NCBI GenBank assembly: GCA_003511125.1
Contig: DOJV01000047.1
Coordinates: 1 to 24,732, forward strand
Direction: 5' to 3'
Length of the DNA: 24,732 nt
Source: Candidatus Uhrbacteria bacterium
GTDB taxonomy: Bacteria > Patescibacteriota > Patescibacteriia > UBA9934 > GWF2-40-263
Below the pieces are notes generated by a model. The model searched no databases and was not told the DNA's origin. It saw only the letters and a program-made list of their open reading frames with translations. How positions within the stretch are numbered: position 1 is the stretch's first letter; each line of letters opens with the position of its first letter. Shown here piece after piece: positions 18,301 through 23,829 of this stretch. Made by a program: the position numbers and the translations under genes.

Positions 18301-18936
18301 CTCGATGGTTTGAACAAAACCCTCCCAGTTGGACTGAATAGACTGCCAGTCGCATTTTGGCGCCGTTGGCCGATAAGTGCTTTTTATACCCAAAGCCAAA
18401 CCGGCTCGAAAAACCGGATTGGGTGGGGCACAGAGGTTAAATTCAACATCCAAATAATCTTGAAGACCATCGCTTAAACTTCCGACTGCGTTGGCAGCCA
18501 CATCCAAACCGAATTTATTCCAGGCGTCGGGCGCCGAACTGGTTTCAAACAACGGACTTTCACCGCTACCGCCGGTGGTAATCCAAACAGCTGATTGATA
18601 AGCCAGGGTATCCAAGACATACTGAAACGAATCCACCAAAACCGTCATGGCTGTGGCTTTTAACATTGGGCCGATTAATTCTCCAAAAGTTAAATCATAA
18701 GCCTCACTAATCGATTCTTGAGCACAAGCCGGATCTGGAGGCATTTTATTCACACAAGCCGCTGCTGTCGCTTGTTCCAGTCCAAGTCTGACAAGAAACT
18801 CCGGCGAGCTAAAAAATTTCCGATTTCCAGCATGGGCTTCCGGCCCTAAAAACCAAGTTGGCAAAAGTAAAAACAACACCATTAAGGCCATAAGCCAACT
18901 GGCAAAATGTTTTCTTTGATTTTTTTTTCTGTCCAT
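9367..18936 (-). CDS. Giant Cys-rich secreted surface protein (3189 aa)
   Basis: One uninterrupted frame of 3189 codons. A Sec signal peptide (MDRKKNQRKHF, hydrophobic core, then PEAHA cleavage near residue 36) begins it. Residues about 37-380 form a helical N-terminal domain. From about 630 to 1890 a motif close to C-x5-G-C followed by an acidic or aromatic residue recurs at least ten times (CSSANAGC, CSEETVGC, CSATEVGC, CSSAYVGC, CPVAMAGC, CSESVVGC, CTSENMGC). Two segments resemble carbohydrate-binding modules: about 738-905 (RNASFED start, IYIDAIQLEVG end) and about 1226-1370 (VVYLDNIELV end). Residues about 2030-2815 hold Cys/Asp knots such as CTEDGDCPDGEC. A PKD-like region (VDWGDD, then FSFAHDYTC) covers about 2950-3050, and DADGDGLFDEFEVDC lies near the end. 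No C-terminal anchor is seen. It is probably secreted or attached through the upstream partner gene, 31 nt away. Adhesin or host-contact protein is an inference only. Confidence 0.93.
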   Translation of the reverse strand: MDRKKNQRKHFASWLMALMVLFLLLPTWFLGPEAHAGNRKFFSSPEFLVRLGLEQATAAACVNKMPPDPACAQESISEAYDLTFGELIGPMLKATAMTVLVDSFQYVLDTLAYQSAVWITTGGSGESPLFETSSAPDAWNKFGLDVAANAVGSLSDGLQDYLDVEFNLCAPPNPVFRAGLALGIKSTYRPTAPKCDWQSIQSNWEGFVQTIEQTSASPTEAILNEVAKGLRPGQNSLSYFVEANIKVNEKTLEKKQNLWSDFLANKRFKDVSDFVTGTVETPAEVVSGSFQAQLQFTKEGKLDKAMDAAVADSDILLMMLKQTTSVFLTTLISKGVDRFIQNGLYKSDSEEADPFDDESSSSFGRSQAEEFFSDLISTTPMSLDNYSILTQFTTCTSGTSLVRQANNCVMDLSMFGVVTRSSAGEGITVGQAMADGKLFGDWALYSPNDLTHNQDPNCYTYGYCYGNLVKLRKARILPIGWEIAAASEQNSVSSPITLQEVVAGFNDCNSDNKLDAEHPWCHLIDPNWIIKYPEQRCDASMIGEQLISADLAGRSGSCVDDPSCVGEDADGNCLGYGYCVREKNTWDFNGDACPADYATCMSFTNSETSVKSNWLLNTLDQGICSSANAGCLWYRTNKYATNAGTVTDTSDDTYEWLPTNDLYLTAGRENDVLSFDSSGTPTARTTYDYDVDGDGVEEGSYNVYSFEDRIYLNSEVEYCSEETVGCSKVYPVNDSLSLNLIRNASFEDDEDDNGAADFWTTTATDDFIYDESGSYAFSGTDSYYLDGPELNQSQIRLQPNRFYTLSFYAQGSASDSMATLSLELKDSSNTSVVLTGYSTDCSLSGTDTVTLSSNSSLGTSSFASYDCTFTTPSLSDSRDWIVGALTIKSTATIYIDAIQLEVGEVPSDFHEDYSDVSPAVEYLQLAPAWLGCEGKATDPADCDNYTQVCSATEVGCSLYTPVDGDPSVPAIISETDQCPSECVGYATYKQESTDYDAEEFPLYFISDSANTCSSAYVGCDEFTNLETEEIETYSYLRACVTPEMNAGEVFFTWEGSDAAGYQLVSYLLLSSQLAVNDTVGYTEGTASVSDDTSAGNAPCTSWEVSSVNDLICTDDLDVLKIIDECNEHADILTNPDCREFYDSLGVIHYRLFSETVSVSDDCTAYRKTEIDATDCAYSGGFMTAAGECRYYLEPNESTVCPVAMAGCREYTGGSSRNSSSILTEYFEYGTYDGYTSTDASLAISNESVAVDGHSLKVTTTSSNSRVIVAPDNIVAGKTYVLKFWASGTGSVRPSLVDNGGDDDAHFFSDEVTELSSSWQLYEIGPIETTGSDFAIFDETAVLAFDFSASGQVVYLDNIELVQTEEDLTLIKDSWVTPSTCDETAAGASSPQYYLGCEEYADQNDTTYYLYQFSGLCSESVVGCEAFFDTQNSTSSYTQVFNATCYNPIDTDGDGIYAYTALDIAEDVLSSATACEVSGEEVCTIIAGRNNCQFNSDSNLPTPLPTNVVFGPETVYVPTDEVVYLVSSSDYSCTSENMGCTEVGLPVFSQDKSVVTAFESTYILNQPDSYDSTLCSDESLFCAEWASTSDGNYYFKDPGEQSCEYKTGVSLNNISYSGWFRSGTTQFCYGTGYCSEDTGVACTNDAACALGGDGTCVINFGSYIKNGNVSGLWFNGDTNYTGWAGSCSSSYDQCSEFIEPLATEEGNSAEGTSYFFLDNSSIAEEKKNTTDRCDGQMSLLDGCVLFNDTMDTNLAYSASASYMASEHADILFGEEPRSMQDPVSCPGGGDFSLTTGGTVDLCANRCYYELTTGSEITNLWGEVVASAFLSSSCVSDNDCQTGLDQYNREIAGTCLNLETSDLDVYALENDTNRVIKVYRDRQCAEWLACDDSQSAWDEKTNSWVNVCQGIGLCNEFSSGGNDNFCSGWVQEQPVILDADKYSSRDVSWYGLDYSGYAIPNLLPAQFLDQYNIAPMGYCYNAGSIVEPSVACDTGSDCRGIGAAAYCVLAEDLPEDYSFDSNQWYLVYLASTCDETDGEACTAGFCTDTGNACTEDGDCPDGECIIGYCEAAWPDSYCTSDDDCLAYDSTGGLTCENGSCVEVIYETDGSGAQETCVADSDCGSSSLGLSAECIPAALAKTGTCYNNICLVDRDGQPFNPTYAEDKTCRGYPEIDSPFLASKIVDNWLNPSDYLSFTSADENPETADSVPYDFVYGFRDTPTCALTEVTPGVCNSGGEECFSDADCPTGESCEGAILEESADCLCSYEKAKYGSGAIKRYYPLDTERDEVLTGVCSGGSTPGLECETDADCTVDESLSGGTCEKLNRLDTVYGWDGYCLERDVSTQLFGSTDSMDRTCLTWLPIDKLNGSRDAYANDTDAGYNAGDTYYCAEIEEAYNIGTTDKGCAEGYGTCQDGSWSEFTARMCEDGDCLGSVVCPEGFFAVMGGCEDLESEGGFASICEDDGDKDCPFFCVPKASYKTESDGDGQIGDPCLAPGTSDNVPDLINEASSCDESPGVYVATSIASSMRGGSLESGQNFYIYIPSGNFQEVIDFYDDCEVDGVLAGAGLDAYISPYPEISEIPVQESGIHGFDGLNYNIGTYAACTSVVQVASNISDPNSGNYNQAWTNRVWTQNPSLYSLAGSSSMYLGYTTNTSPTIFGQAVDPNTMNGLPDPYPHHVGVCTDLDPEIQGFSVSTPEIIVNMSTDGTCSSEDLFVSYTGDLLEAMPLSTILGISGGDSGEVESSDALGIFCEDRDGDGDSDCDGCTSDAECNFGVTCDWDGSAAEGTCIGGEKNGAPCINDENCYFMECIREEDVEMATVTTFCNYGGSVTTTLAVDDYNNARNLLKQIFAESYSLWSFDDGYDNIDSFSVDGVTSEWLGSKGGFTEDTLTAADSWIWNDVTASGDDYGERFNDGDPTPPTIASVGLCYGSDCLEQNEGKFSVNGYDSDTLEAEGGSYHAIVNFFAWANNNQMPLRDVTVDWGDDHDNPRYTDYAWPLGSQSGTVGDETSYYKNRRGLIDRNNSYCLSAADEFGLSSSACLTAYFSFAHDYTCSRGLAGDGITTAASLPLCQYADETSGRLLNSPCTGGVIDDADNKCVFQPRVHVKDNWGWCTGYCDSNYNGSDSADDTTSCYGNYECAVGQCPSTQDADGDGLFDEFEVDCADRYGGTSSNPWINYDGVIILDWSTE

Positions 18937-18967
18937 AAATTTCCGGACTGAACTTTGAGAATTAAAA

Positions 18968-19681
18968 TTATTGGTTGGAAGCGTCGCTCTCTGGCAATAA
19001 AGATTCCGTTTGTTCCAATTCAGTGGCTTGACTTAAGGCTTGATCTAACAAATCGAGAATTTCTTGGTCAGACATGGCGTCGACTGTTTCTTTGGGAATA
19101 CCTTGTGAAATCAAAATTGTTCGAATTTCACCAACATCTAACGAAGAAAAAATATTGTTTATATCATCGGTTGATTGAAAATCCGCGCCCGAAGTGTCAG
19201 TATTCGAGATTCCCAACAAGTTGGAAATTAAAGCCGAATTGCCTGAAGAAGAATCAGCCGCCTCTTCTGGTGAGTTAGCCGTGGCCACCGAGGCATAACA
19301 ATCTTTGCCTACCGGACAATTAGGATCTTGGTTGGAAAAAATTTCGGTTTTATCGTCAAGGCCGTCGGAATCGGAGTCGGTTAAATAAGGACTGGTTTTG
19401 TAAATATATAATTCGTCGTAATCCAAAAGGCCATCGGCGTCGGTGTCGGTGGTTTTTTGTCTTTCGACTTCGGCGGCTTCTTTTTCGGTAATGGTCATAA
19501 AGGACTCGCCGGTATAAGCCGCCAACTGAACTTGAAAGGGCCGGCTTAGATTGGCGCCAAAAGATTTGAAACCAAAAACCACACCTAAAAAACCAATAGT
19601 TAAAAGCAAAACAAAAGCTACCTTTTCCTCGTTAGAAAAAGGTTTTTTTCTTTTTGCCACGGTCCGACGATTCTCATTCAT
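18968..19681 (-). CDS. Membrane-anchored Ca-binding-repeat protein, partner of the giant protein
   Basis: 237 aa. A basic N-terminus (residues 1-20) is followed by one transmembrane helix at about 21-39 with no good cleavage site, so the rest should face outward. Residues 79-114 hold two thrombospondin-3/EF-loop-like repeats (DTDADGLLDYDE and DSDSDGLDDKTE) that in known families bind calcium, followed by a Cys pair (C122, C128). The Ser/Asn/Asp-rich middle is probably flexible, and residues about 170-225 are helical (GEIRTILISQGIPKETVDAM, then QEILDLLDQAL). It ends 31 nt before the giant gene and shares its strand and promoter, so the two are very likely co-transcribed. It may anchor or help export the giant protein, which ends in a similar DADGDG loop. 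That role is inferred; no named family is recognised. Confidence 0.85.
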   Translation of the reverse strand: MNENRRTVAKRKKPFSNEEKVAFVLLLTIGFLGVVFGFKSFGANLSRPFQVQLAAYTGESFMTITEKEAAEVERQKTTDTDADGLLDYDELYIYKTSPYLTDSDSDGLDDKTEIFSNQDPNCPVGKDCYASVATANSPEEAADSSSGNSALISNLLGISNTDTSGADFQSTDDINNIFSSLDVGEIRTILISQGIPKETVDAMSDQEILDLLDQALSQATELEQTESLLPESDASNQ

Positions 19682-19692
19682 AATCGCTTGGT

Positions 19693-19721
19693 ATTATAAC
19701 AAAAAAAAGGCAATGTTAACA
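19693..19721 (-). promoter_or_regulatory. Promoter of the giant-protein operon, predicting a nearly leaderless mRNA
   Basis: A perfect TATAAT (minus strand, 19698 to 19693) is preceded by a TTAACA or GTTAAC -35-like hexamer 15-16 nt upstream across a T-rich spacer. Only 11 nt separate the -10 from the ATG at 19681, so transcription should begin about 3-6 nt before the start codon. No Shine-Dalgarno can fit, which fits leaderless translation. Confidence 0.7.
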
Positions 19722-19740
19722 GTTAATTTACCAGGGTGTG

Positions 19741-19788
19741 GAAAACAAATACCACAATCTCCATTAGCCAACTGAAATCGTGGTATTT
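19741..19788 (-). terminator. Terminator after rsmA
   Basis: AAATACCAC at 19747-19755 pairs with GTGGTATTT at 19780-19788, extended by AT pairs on the loop side. On the minus strand it is followed by TGTTTTCC, a short T-rich tract. It separates the tsaC-rsmA unit from the giant-protein operon. Confidence 0.75.
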
Positions 19789-19809
19789 AAACAAATATTT
19801 TTTTCTTTT

Positions 19810-20613
19810 TTAATCTTCTTCTGACTTATTTTCTTTAAGAAAACCGTAAAATTTAACCCAATTTTCAACAGATAAATTCTCGGCTCGAGCTTTTTCACTT
19901 AAACCAAGTTTTTTGAGTATGGCTTTGGTTGTCTCTGAAGAACAACGACTACTTTTGGCCAAATTACCGTGAAGTTGTTTACGCCGAGACGAAAAACCGG
20001 CTTTAACAATTTTTAAAACTTCTTCCGGATCAATATTTTCTAACCACTTTTTTCGCAAATCAAGTTTAATGACCGCAGAGTCAACTTTGGGCGCCGGCCG
20101 AAAAGAGCCGCGCGAAACCGACAGGACTTTTTTTCCGGTCGCGTAAAGCTGGCAAGCAATTGATAAAACTCCGGTCTCTGGTGGCGCGGCCAAAAGTCGG
20201 TCAGCAACCTCACGTTGAACCATAAGTGTTAAACACTCGGGCCGCGGCTCGGCTCGAAACAAAGTTTCGAGAATTGGCGAAGTAATGTTGTAAGGAATGT
20301 TGGCGACCACGGAATATTTTTTTTGACCGATAAGTGGACGAATTTTTTGCCAAGTTTTTTCCGACAAAATGTCGCCGTGGATTAACTCAATCTTCTCGCC
20401 AAATTTTTCTTGCAAAAGTGGCAACAAGTCTTCGTCAAGCTCCACCGCAATCACCCGGGTACCGACTTCGAGTAAACCTTCAGTCAAACTTCCCTGCCCC
20501 GGACCGATTTCCAAAACCAAGTCGCCGGGTTTAACCTCGGCGGCTTCGACAATTTTTCGGATAATATTTTTATCCGAAAGAAAATTTTGTCCAAAAGATT
20601 TTTTAGCCATCAT
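19810..20613 (-). CDS. rsmA: 16S rRNA (adenine-1518/1519-N6,N6)-dimethyltransferase
   Basis: 267 aa, the usual length. RsmA (KsgA) uses S-adenosylmethionine to dimethylate two adjacent adenines in helix 45 of 16S rRNA during small-subunit maturation. Visible motifs are GQNFL (8-12), the SAM-binding LEIGPGQGSLTE (about 34-45), the catalytic NIPYNI (105-110, the N-[IL]-P-Y signature of adenine-N6 methyltransferases), and FRPAPKVDSAVI in the C-terminal half. The start ATG-ATG overlaps the tsaC stop by 4 nt (ATGA), so translation is probably coupled. Either ATG could be used. Confidence 0.97.
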   Translation of the reverse strand: MMAKKSFGQNFLSDKNIIRKIVEAAEVKPGDLVLEIGPGQGSLTEGLLEVGTRVIAVELDEDLLPLLQEKFGEKIELIHGDILSEKTWQKIRPLIGQKKYSVVANIPYNITSPILETLFRAEPRPECLTLMVQREVADRLLAAPPETGVLSIACQLYATGKKVLSVSRGSFRPAPKVDSAVIKLDLRKKWLENIDPEEVLKIVKAGFSSRRKQLHGNLAKSSRCSSETTKAILKKLGLSEKARAENLSVENWVKFYGFLKENKSEED

Positions 20614-21212
20614 AATTTTATTGAACCGACTCTTAAAATAATTACCTCGCCGTTTTTTTCCGTAATTATTGTCGAGGGTTTTCTTTTAGGCAGACGGCCA
20701 ACGTCAAAATAAAAATCCGGTTTGTCACCAAGTTGGTTTTTCACGGCTCGAACCGAATAACAAGCCGGCCCTCCAGATAAATTAGCCGAAGTCGAAACAA
20801 TCGGCCGCCCCAACCGACGCGACAATTCCTCTGCAATTGGATTCGAGGAAACACGAATGGCGACAGTACCGTTACGAATAGTACCCGATCGTATGGACGA
20901 ATGACCATTCGCCCCGACAATTACGATTCGCACCGGCGCCACCACTGTCAACGGTCCTGGCCAATATTTTTTTACAATTTTTTTAATATTTGGTGACAAA
21001 ATCGCGTATTTTTCCACCATTTTCGAACTCGCGGCAATCATTGGAAACGTCTTCTCGCCCTCGCGTCCCTTAATAGCAAAAACGCGACGAACGGCTTTTT
21101 CATTCGTCGCATCAGCCGCCAAACCATAAGCCGTCTCGGTCGGAAAAACCACCACCCCGCCAGCTTTCAAAATTTCTACGGCCTTTTTGATTTCTTCATT
21201 TATTTTTTTCAC
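20610..21212 (-). CDS. tsaC: Threonylcarbamoyl-AMP synthase (YrdC/Sua5 domain)
   Basis: 200 aa, single YrdC domain without the C-terminal Sua5 extension. TsaC makes threonylcarbamoyl-AMP from threonine, bicarbonate and ATP for the t6A37 modification of ANN-decoding tRNAs. Motifs: FPTETAYGLAADA (23-35), the basic KGREGEKTFPMI loop (about 48-59), WPGPLTVVAP, and STSANLSG near 144-151. Between APV and GTVAIRV, where homologues have a short loop, the protein carries an unusual segment beginning RIVIVGANGHSSIRSG, encoded by a palindromic DNA element (20875-20930) in frame. It lies 14 nt after the epimerase gene and overlaps rsmA by 4 nt, so the three are probably one operon. Confidence 0.94.
   Translation of the reverse strand: MKKINEEIKKAVEILKAGGVVVFPTETAYGLAADATNEKAVRRVFAIKGREGEKTFPMIAASSKMVEKYAILSPNIKKIVKKYWPGPLTVVAPVRIVIVGANGHSSIRSGTIRNGTVAIRVSSNPIAEELSRRLGRPIVSTSANLSGGPACYSVRAVKNQLGDKPDFYFDVGRLPKRKPSTIITEKNGEVIILRVGSIKL
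20875..20930. repeat. Palindromic element inserted in frame within tsaC
   Basis: About 56 nt bounded by CGAATA (20875) and GATTCG (20930). The core GGACGAAT-GACC-ATTCGCCCC (20895-20915) is a near-perfect hairpin matching the element at 6478-6502. Outer arms are partly complementary as well (CGAATAGTA against TTACGATTCG). It adds roughly 19 residues without breaking the frame. Confidence 0.7.
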
Positions 21213-21226
21213 AGCCTTAAAAAATT

Positions 21227-22183
21227 TTACGCTTTTACTTTTTTTCCACTCACCTTCTGTTTTCTAAACCACTCCACGGTTTTTAACAACCCATCATCTA
21301 ACTTTGTCTTCGGTTGCCAAGCCAATTCTTTAGCCGCCTTTTTGCAAACCAAAGACGATCGCCTAACCTCGCCCGAACAAGCCGGACCGTGATTTTCCGA
21401 CAATTGATACTTGGTAATTTTTTTAAGCTGACGAAAAAGTTCGTTGACGCTAATTTCTCGGCCAGTGCCGATGTTAAAAACGCCTTGGGTTTTTTCATTC
21501 ATGGCCAAAAGATTGGCTCTGACAACATCACCAACATAAACATAATCGCGAGCCTGCTTACCACTGCCGTTGATTTTTGTCGGCAAGCCAGCCAACATTT
21601 TTTCACAAAAAATCGCCACCACTCCGGCGCCGCCCAAAGAATTTTGTCGCGGACCATAAACATTAGCATAACGCAAAACCACCGAAGACAGACCGCGAGT
21701 CTTTTGTTCAAAATCCAAATACAACTCCGAAGCCCGCTTGGCAATGCCATAAGGCGAAACAGGCTGTTCTCTGGTTTCCTCGGAATACGGTGGTCTGATA
21801 TCGTCGGAAAACATTGCCCCGCCCGAAGATGAAAAAATAATTTTCTTGACTCCAGCAACGGCCGCAGCTTCGGCCAAAGCCAGTGTTCCCAAAATATTAA
21901 TCTTGGCATCAGCAATCGGAGCGGCCACAGATTTTCGCACATCAATCTGCGCGGCCACATGAAAAATCACATCCGGTTTTAGTTTCTTAATCAACTTCGG
22001 AAACTCGGGGCTGGTAATATCCAGCTTAAAAAACTGGGCGTTGGGATTAACGTTCTCTTTTTTTCCGCGTGACAGGTTATCGACTACATAAGTTTTGTAG
22101 CGACGAGCCACGAGAGCATCAACAATATGTGAGCCGATGAATCCAGCACCACCGGTGACGAGGATTTTTTGATATTTTGTCAT
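21227..22183 (-). CDS. NAD-dependent epimerase/dehydratase, UDP-glucose 4-epimerase-like
   Basis: 318 aa from the ATG at 22183. The frame extends upstream to 22279, but that part is only a translated 9-nt repeat, so the ATG giving MTKYQKILVTGGAGFIGSHI is chosen. It is an extended short-chain dehydrogenase: the glycine-rich NAD loop TGGAGFIGSH (10-19), acidic D35 after the second strand (VVDNLSRG), HVAAQIDVRKS (about 75-85), catalytic Ser in FSSSGGAMF (118-120), and the Y145-x3-K149 pair in SPYGIAKRASE. NVYGPRQ and RDYVYVGDVVRA fit the GalE/WbpP/RmlB group. It would interconvert or modify a nucleotide sugar for surface polysaccharide or glycosylation; the substrate is not resolved. It lies downstream of prfB and 14 nt before tsaC. 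Confidence 0.92.
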   Translation of the reverse strand: MTKYQKILVTGGAGFIGSHIVDALVARRYKTYVVDNLSRGKKENVNPNAQFFKLDITSPEFPKLIKKLKPDVIFHVAAQIDVRKSVAAPIADAKINILGTLALAEAAAVAGVKKIIFSSSGGAMFSDDIRPPYSEETREQPVSPYGIAKRASELYLDFEQKTRGLSSVVLRYANVYGPRQNSLGGAGVVAIFCEKMLAGLPTKINGSGKQARDYVYVGDVVRANLLAMNEKTQGVFNIGTGREISVNELFRQLKKITKYQLSENHGPACSGEVRRSSLVCKKAAKELAWQPKTKLDDGLLKTVEWFRKQKVSGKKVKA

Positions 22184-22239
22184 AGATTGTTTGATTATGA
22201 TTGGATTTTTAACACTCACTACAACAAAGAACAACTCCA

Positions 22240-22275
22240 AATCCTGTGAATCCCCAAAATCCTGATAATCCTGGT
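22240..22275. repeat. Four tandem 9-nt units (AATCCTGNN)
   Basis: AATCCTGTG, AATCCCCAA, AATCCTGAT and AATCCTGGT follow each other without gaps between prfB and the epimerase gene. On the minus strand the in-frame reading gives NQDYQDFGDSQD. Similar short intergenic arrays are known from CPR and other genomes. Confidence 0.75.
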
Positions 22276-22282
22276 TCAAACC

Positions 22283-23399
22283 TTACTCCTGATTCGCCTC
22301 AGCCCAACGATCACTCTCACCAATCTGTTTTCTTAAATAAGCTTCGGCAAAAGACTCGATATCGCCATCAAGTACACCTTGAGTATCCGGCGTCTCAAAG
22401 TCGGTGCGATGGTCTTTGACCATTTGATAAGGTTGGAGAACATAACTGCGAATCTGGTTTCCCCATTCAGCGCTCTTATATTCGCCGCGGAGTTTCTTTT
22501 TTTCGGCGGCCAGTTCTTGTTCTTGTAGATGACGAAGTTTTGAAGCCAAGATTTTTAAAGCGGTTTCTTTGTTTTGTTGCTGACTACGTTCGTTTTGACA
22601 CTGAACAGTGGTGTTGGTTGGAATATGAACGATACGCACAGCCGAATAAGTGGTATTGACACTTTGTCCACCCTTCCCTCCGGACATAAAAGTATCAATA
22701 CGCAAATCTTTGGGATCAATTTCGGTTTCAGAAATTTCTTCGAGTTCGGGAATCACCTCGACCAAAGCGAACGAGGTGTGACGCATTTTTTCGGCGTCAA
22801 ACGGCGAGATGCGAACCAAGCGATGAACACCGGCTTCGGACTGAAGATAACCAAAAGCATAACGCCCGGCCACGCGAAAAGTAATGGATTTATAACCGGC
22901 TTCTTCGCCACGCGATTCCCACAAAATATCAACATTGAAATTTTTCTTTTCCGCAAAACGCGTCAGCATGCGAAACAACATCTCGGCCCAGTCCATAGCC
23001 TCGGTACCGCCGACGCCGGCATGGATGGAGACAATGGCGTTGCTTTGATCGTGAGGCCCGGCAAACAAAGTATTGAATTCAAGGCCGGAAAAAAGTTTTT
23101 CTAGCTCGACAAATTTTGCTTCAATCTCTTCACGCAAATTTTCTTCGTTCAAATCGGCAAGTTCTTTAAGTTCGAGTAAATCTTTTTTTAAATTCTCCCA
23201 AGTTTCAAGCTCGCCACGCAAATCGGCGGCTTTTTTTGAAACCGCTTTGGCCTTTTCTTGATTAGACCAAAAGCCCTCGGAAGTCATTTCGACTTCCAGG
23301 GCTTTTATTTCTATTTTGACCCGATCGAGGTCAAAGCAACCCCCAGGTGGTATCGATACGCGCCTGGAGGGCTTGAATTTTGGTTTGTAAATCGGTCAT
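22283..23399 (-). CDS. prfB: Peptide chain release factor 2, with programmed +1 frameshift
   Basis: RF2 releases the peptide at UGA and UAA. Translation starts at ATG 23399 and runs 22 codons (MTDLQTKIQALQ, ending WGLL) to an in-frame TGA at 23333-23331. The site reads GGG TTG CTT TGA C: the classical CUU-UGA-C slip with a G-rich Shine-Dalgarno-like tract just before it. Slipping +1 (skipping T 23333) continues from GAC at 23332 to the stop at 22283, giving about 371 aa. RF2 hallmarks follow: SPF near residue 198 (stop-codon recognition) and GGQ near 242 (peptidyl-tRNA hydrolysis) in MSGGKGGQSVN. The design is autoregulatory: low RF2 favours the slip. A start at 23287 (MTSEGFW) would lack the N-terminus. 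The first ATG has no clear Shine-Dalgarno. Confidence 0.96.
23331..23345 (-). promoter_or_regulatory. RF2 programmed frameshift site
   Basis: On the minus strand the run of G (GGGGG) is followed by TTG CTT TGA C. The spacing between the G tract and CTT TGA matches the E. coli prfB arrangement, where the internal Shine-Dalgarno-like tract stimulates slippage of the CUU-decoding tRNA by +1. This is established for the family; here it is inferred from identity of the site. Confidence 0.93.
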
Positions 23400-23401
23400 A
23401 G

Positions 23402-23440
23402 TGGAGGGAGAAAGGGTGGTTAAGAGGGGTTAGGGGTGGT
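23402..23440 (+). repeat. G-rich GGTTAA-type repeats, right-hand boundary of the S23 cassette (downstream of gene)
   Basis: On the plus strand, degenerate units GGTGGTTAAG, AGGGGTTAG and GGGTGGTTAAAG follow each other and end at the stop codon of the S23 gene. They are the same motif as the array at 23830-23885 but in the opposite orientation. Confidence 0.7.
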
Positions 23441-23829
23441 TAAAGTTTGTTGGGTAATTCTTTGGGATTAGTAATTCCGTTTATGGCTTGCTGTAAAAAA
23501 TAACTGGTGTTTCTTCGACTAAACTCAAGTTTATTGTACGCTTCTTGGTTTATGTAACCTACTTTAAAACTAAATTCTAAAAGATAAGCGCATTCAGACA
23601 AAGAAGCTCTGGCAATAAAAAGAAAGCGCAAAAATTCTTTCTGACTTCCTCTGGCTTTTCCCTCGACAACATTTAAAACAACAGAAAGCGCCGCCCGACG
23701 AAATTGAGAAGTCACGCCATACAACTCTTCTTTTGGAAAACTAGCGGTTAATTGATAAACTTCCAAAAGAAATTTATCAGCCTTCTGCCAAACCAAAGAA
23801 GAACAATAAGGCTGCTGATAATTTACCAT
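23440..23829 (-). CDS. Four-helix-bundle protein of the S23/IVP family
   Basis: 129 aa from the ATG at 23829. A GTG at 23841 is in frame but lies inside the repeat array, and a GAGG site 6 nt before the ATG supports the later start. The sequence matches the S23 (PF05635/TIGR02436) family along its whole length: VWQKADKFLLEVYQLTASFP, EELYGVTSQFRRAALSVVLN, VVEGKARGSQKEFLRFLFIA, and a C-terminal helix pair. The family is found in intervening sequences of 23S rRNA genes, and the Avd protein of diversity-generating retroelements belongs to the same fold. The biochemical role is unresolved. Here it sits between the DUF4870-like gene and prfB, flanked by inverted arrays of a GGTTAA motif that also provide its ribosome site. 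No reverse transcriptase or rRNA gene is present in the window. Confidence 0.9.
   Translation of the reverse strand: MVNYQQPYCSSLVWQKADKFLLEVYQLTASFPKEELYGVTSQFRRAALSVVLNVVEGKARGSQKEFLRFLFIARASLSECAYLLEFSFKVGYINQEAYNKLEFSRRNTSYFLQQAINGITNPKELPNKL

Noticed and set aside
22184..22279. N-terminal extension of the epimerase from 22279
   Set aside because: It translates a 9-nt repeat and has no homology; the NAD-binding fold begins right after ATG 22183.
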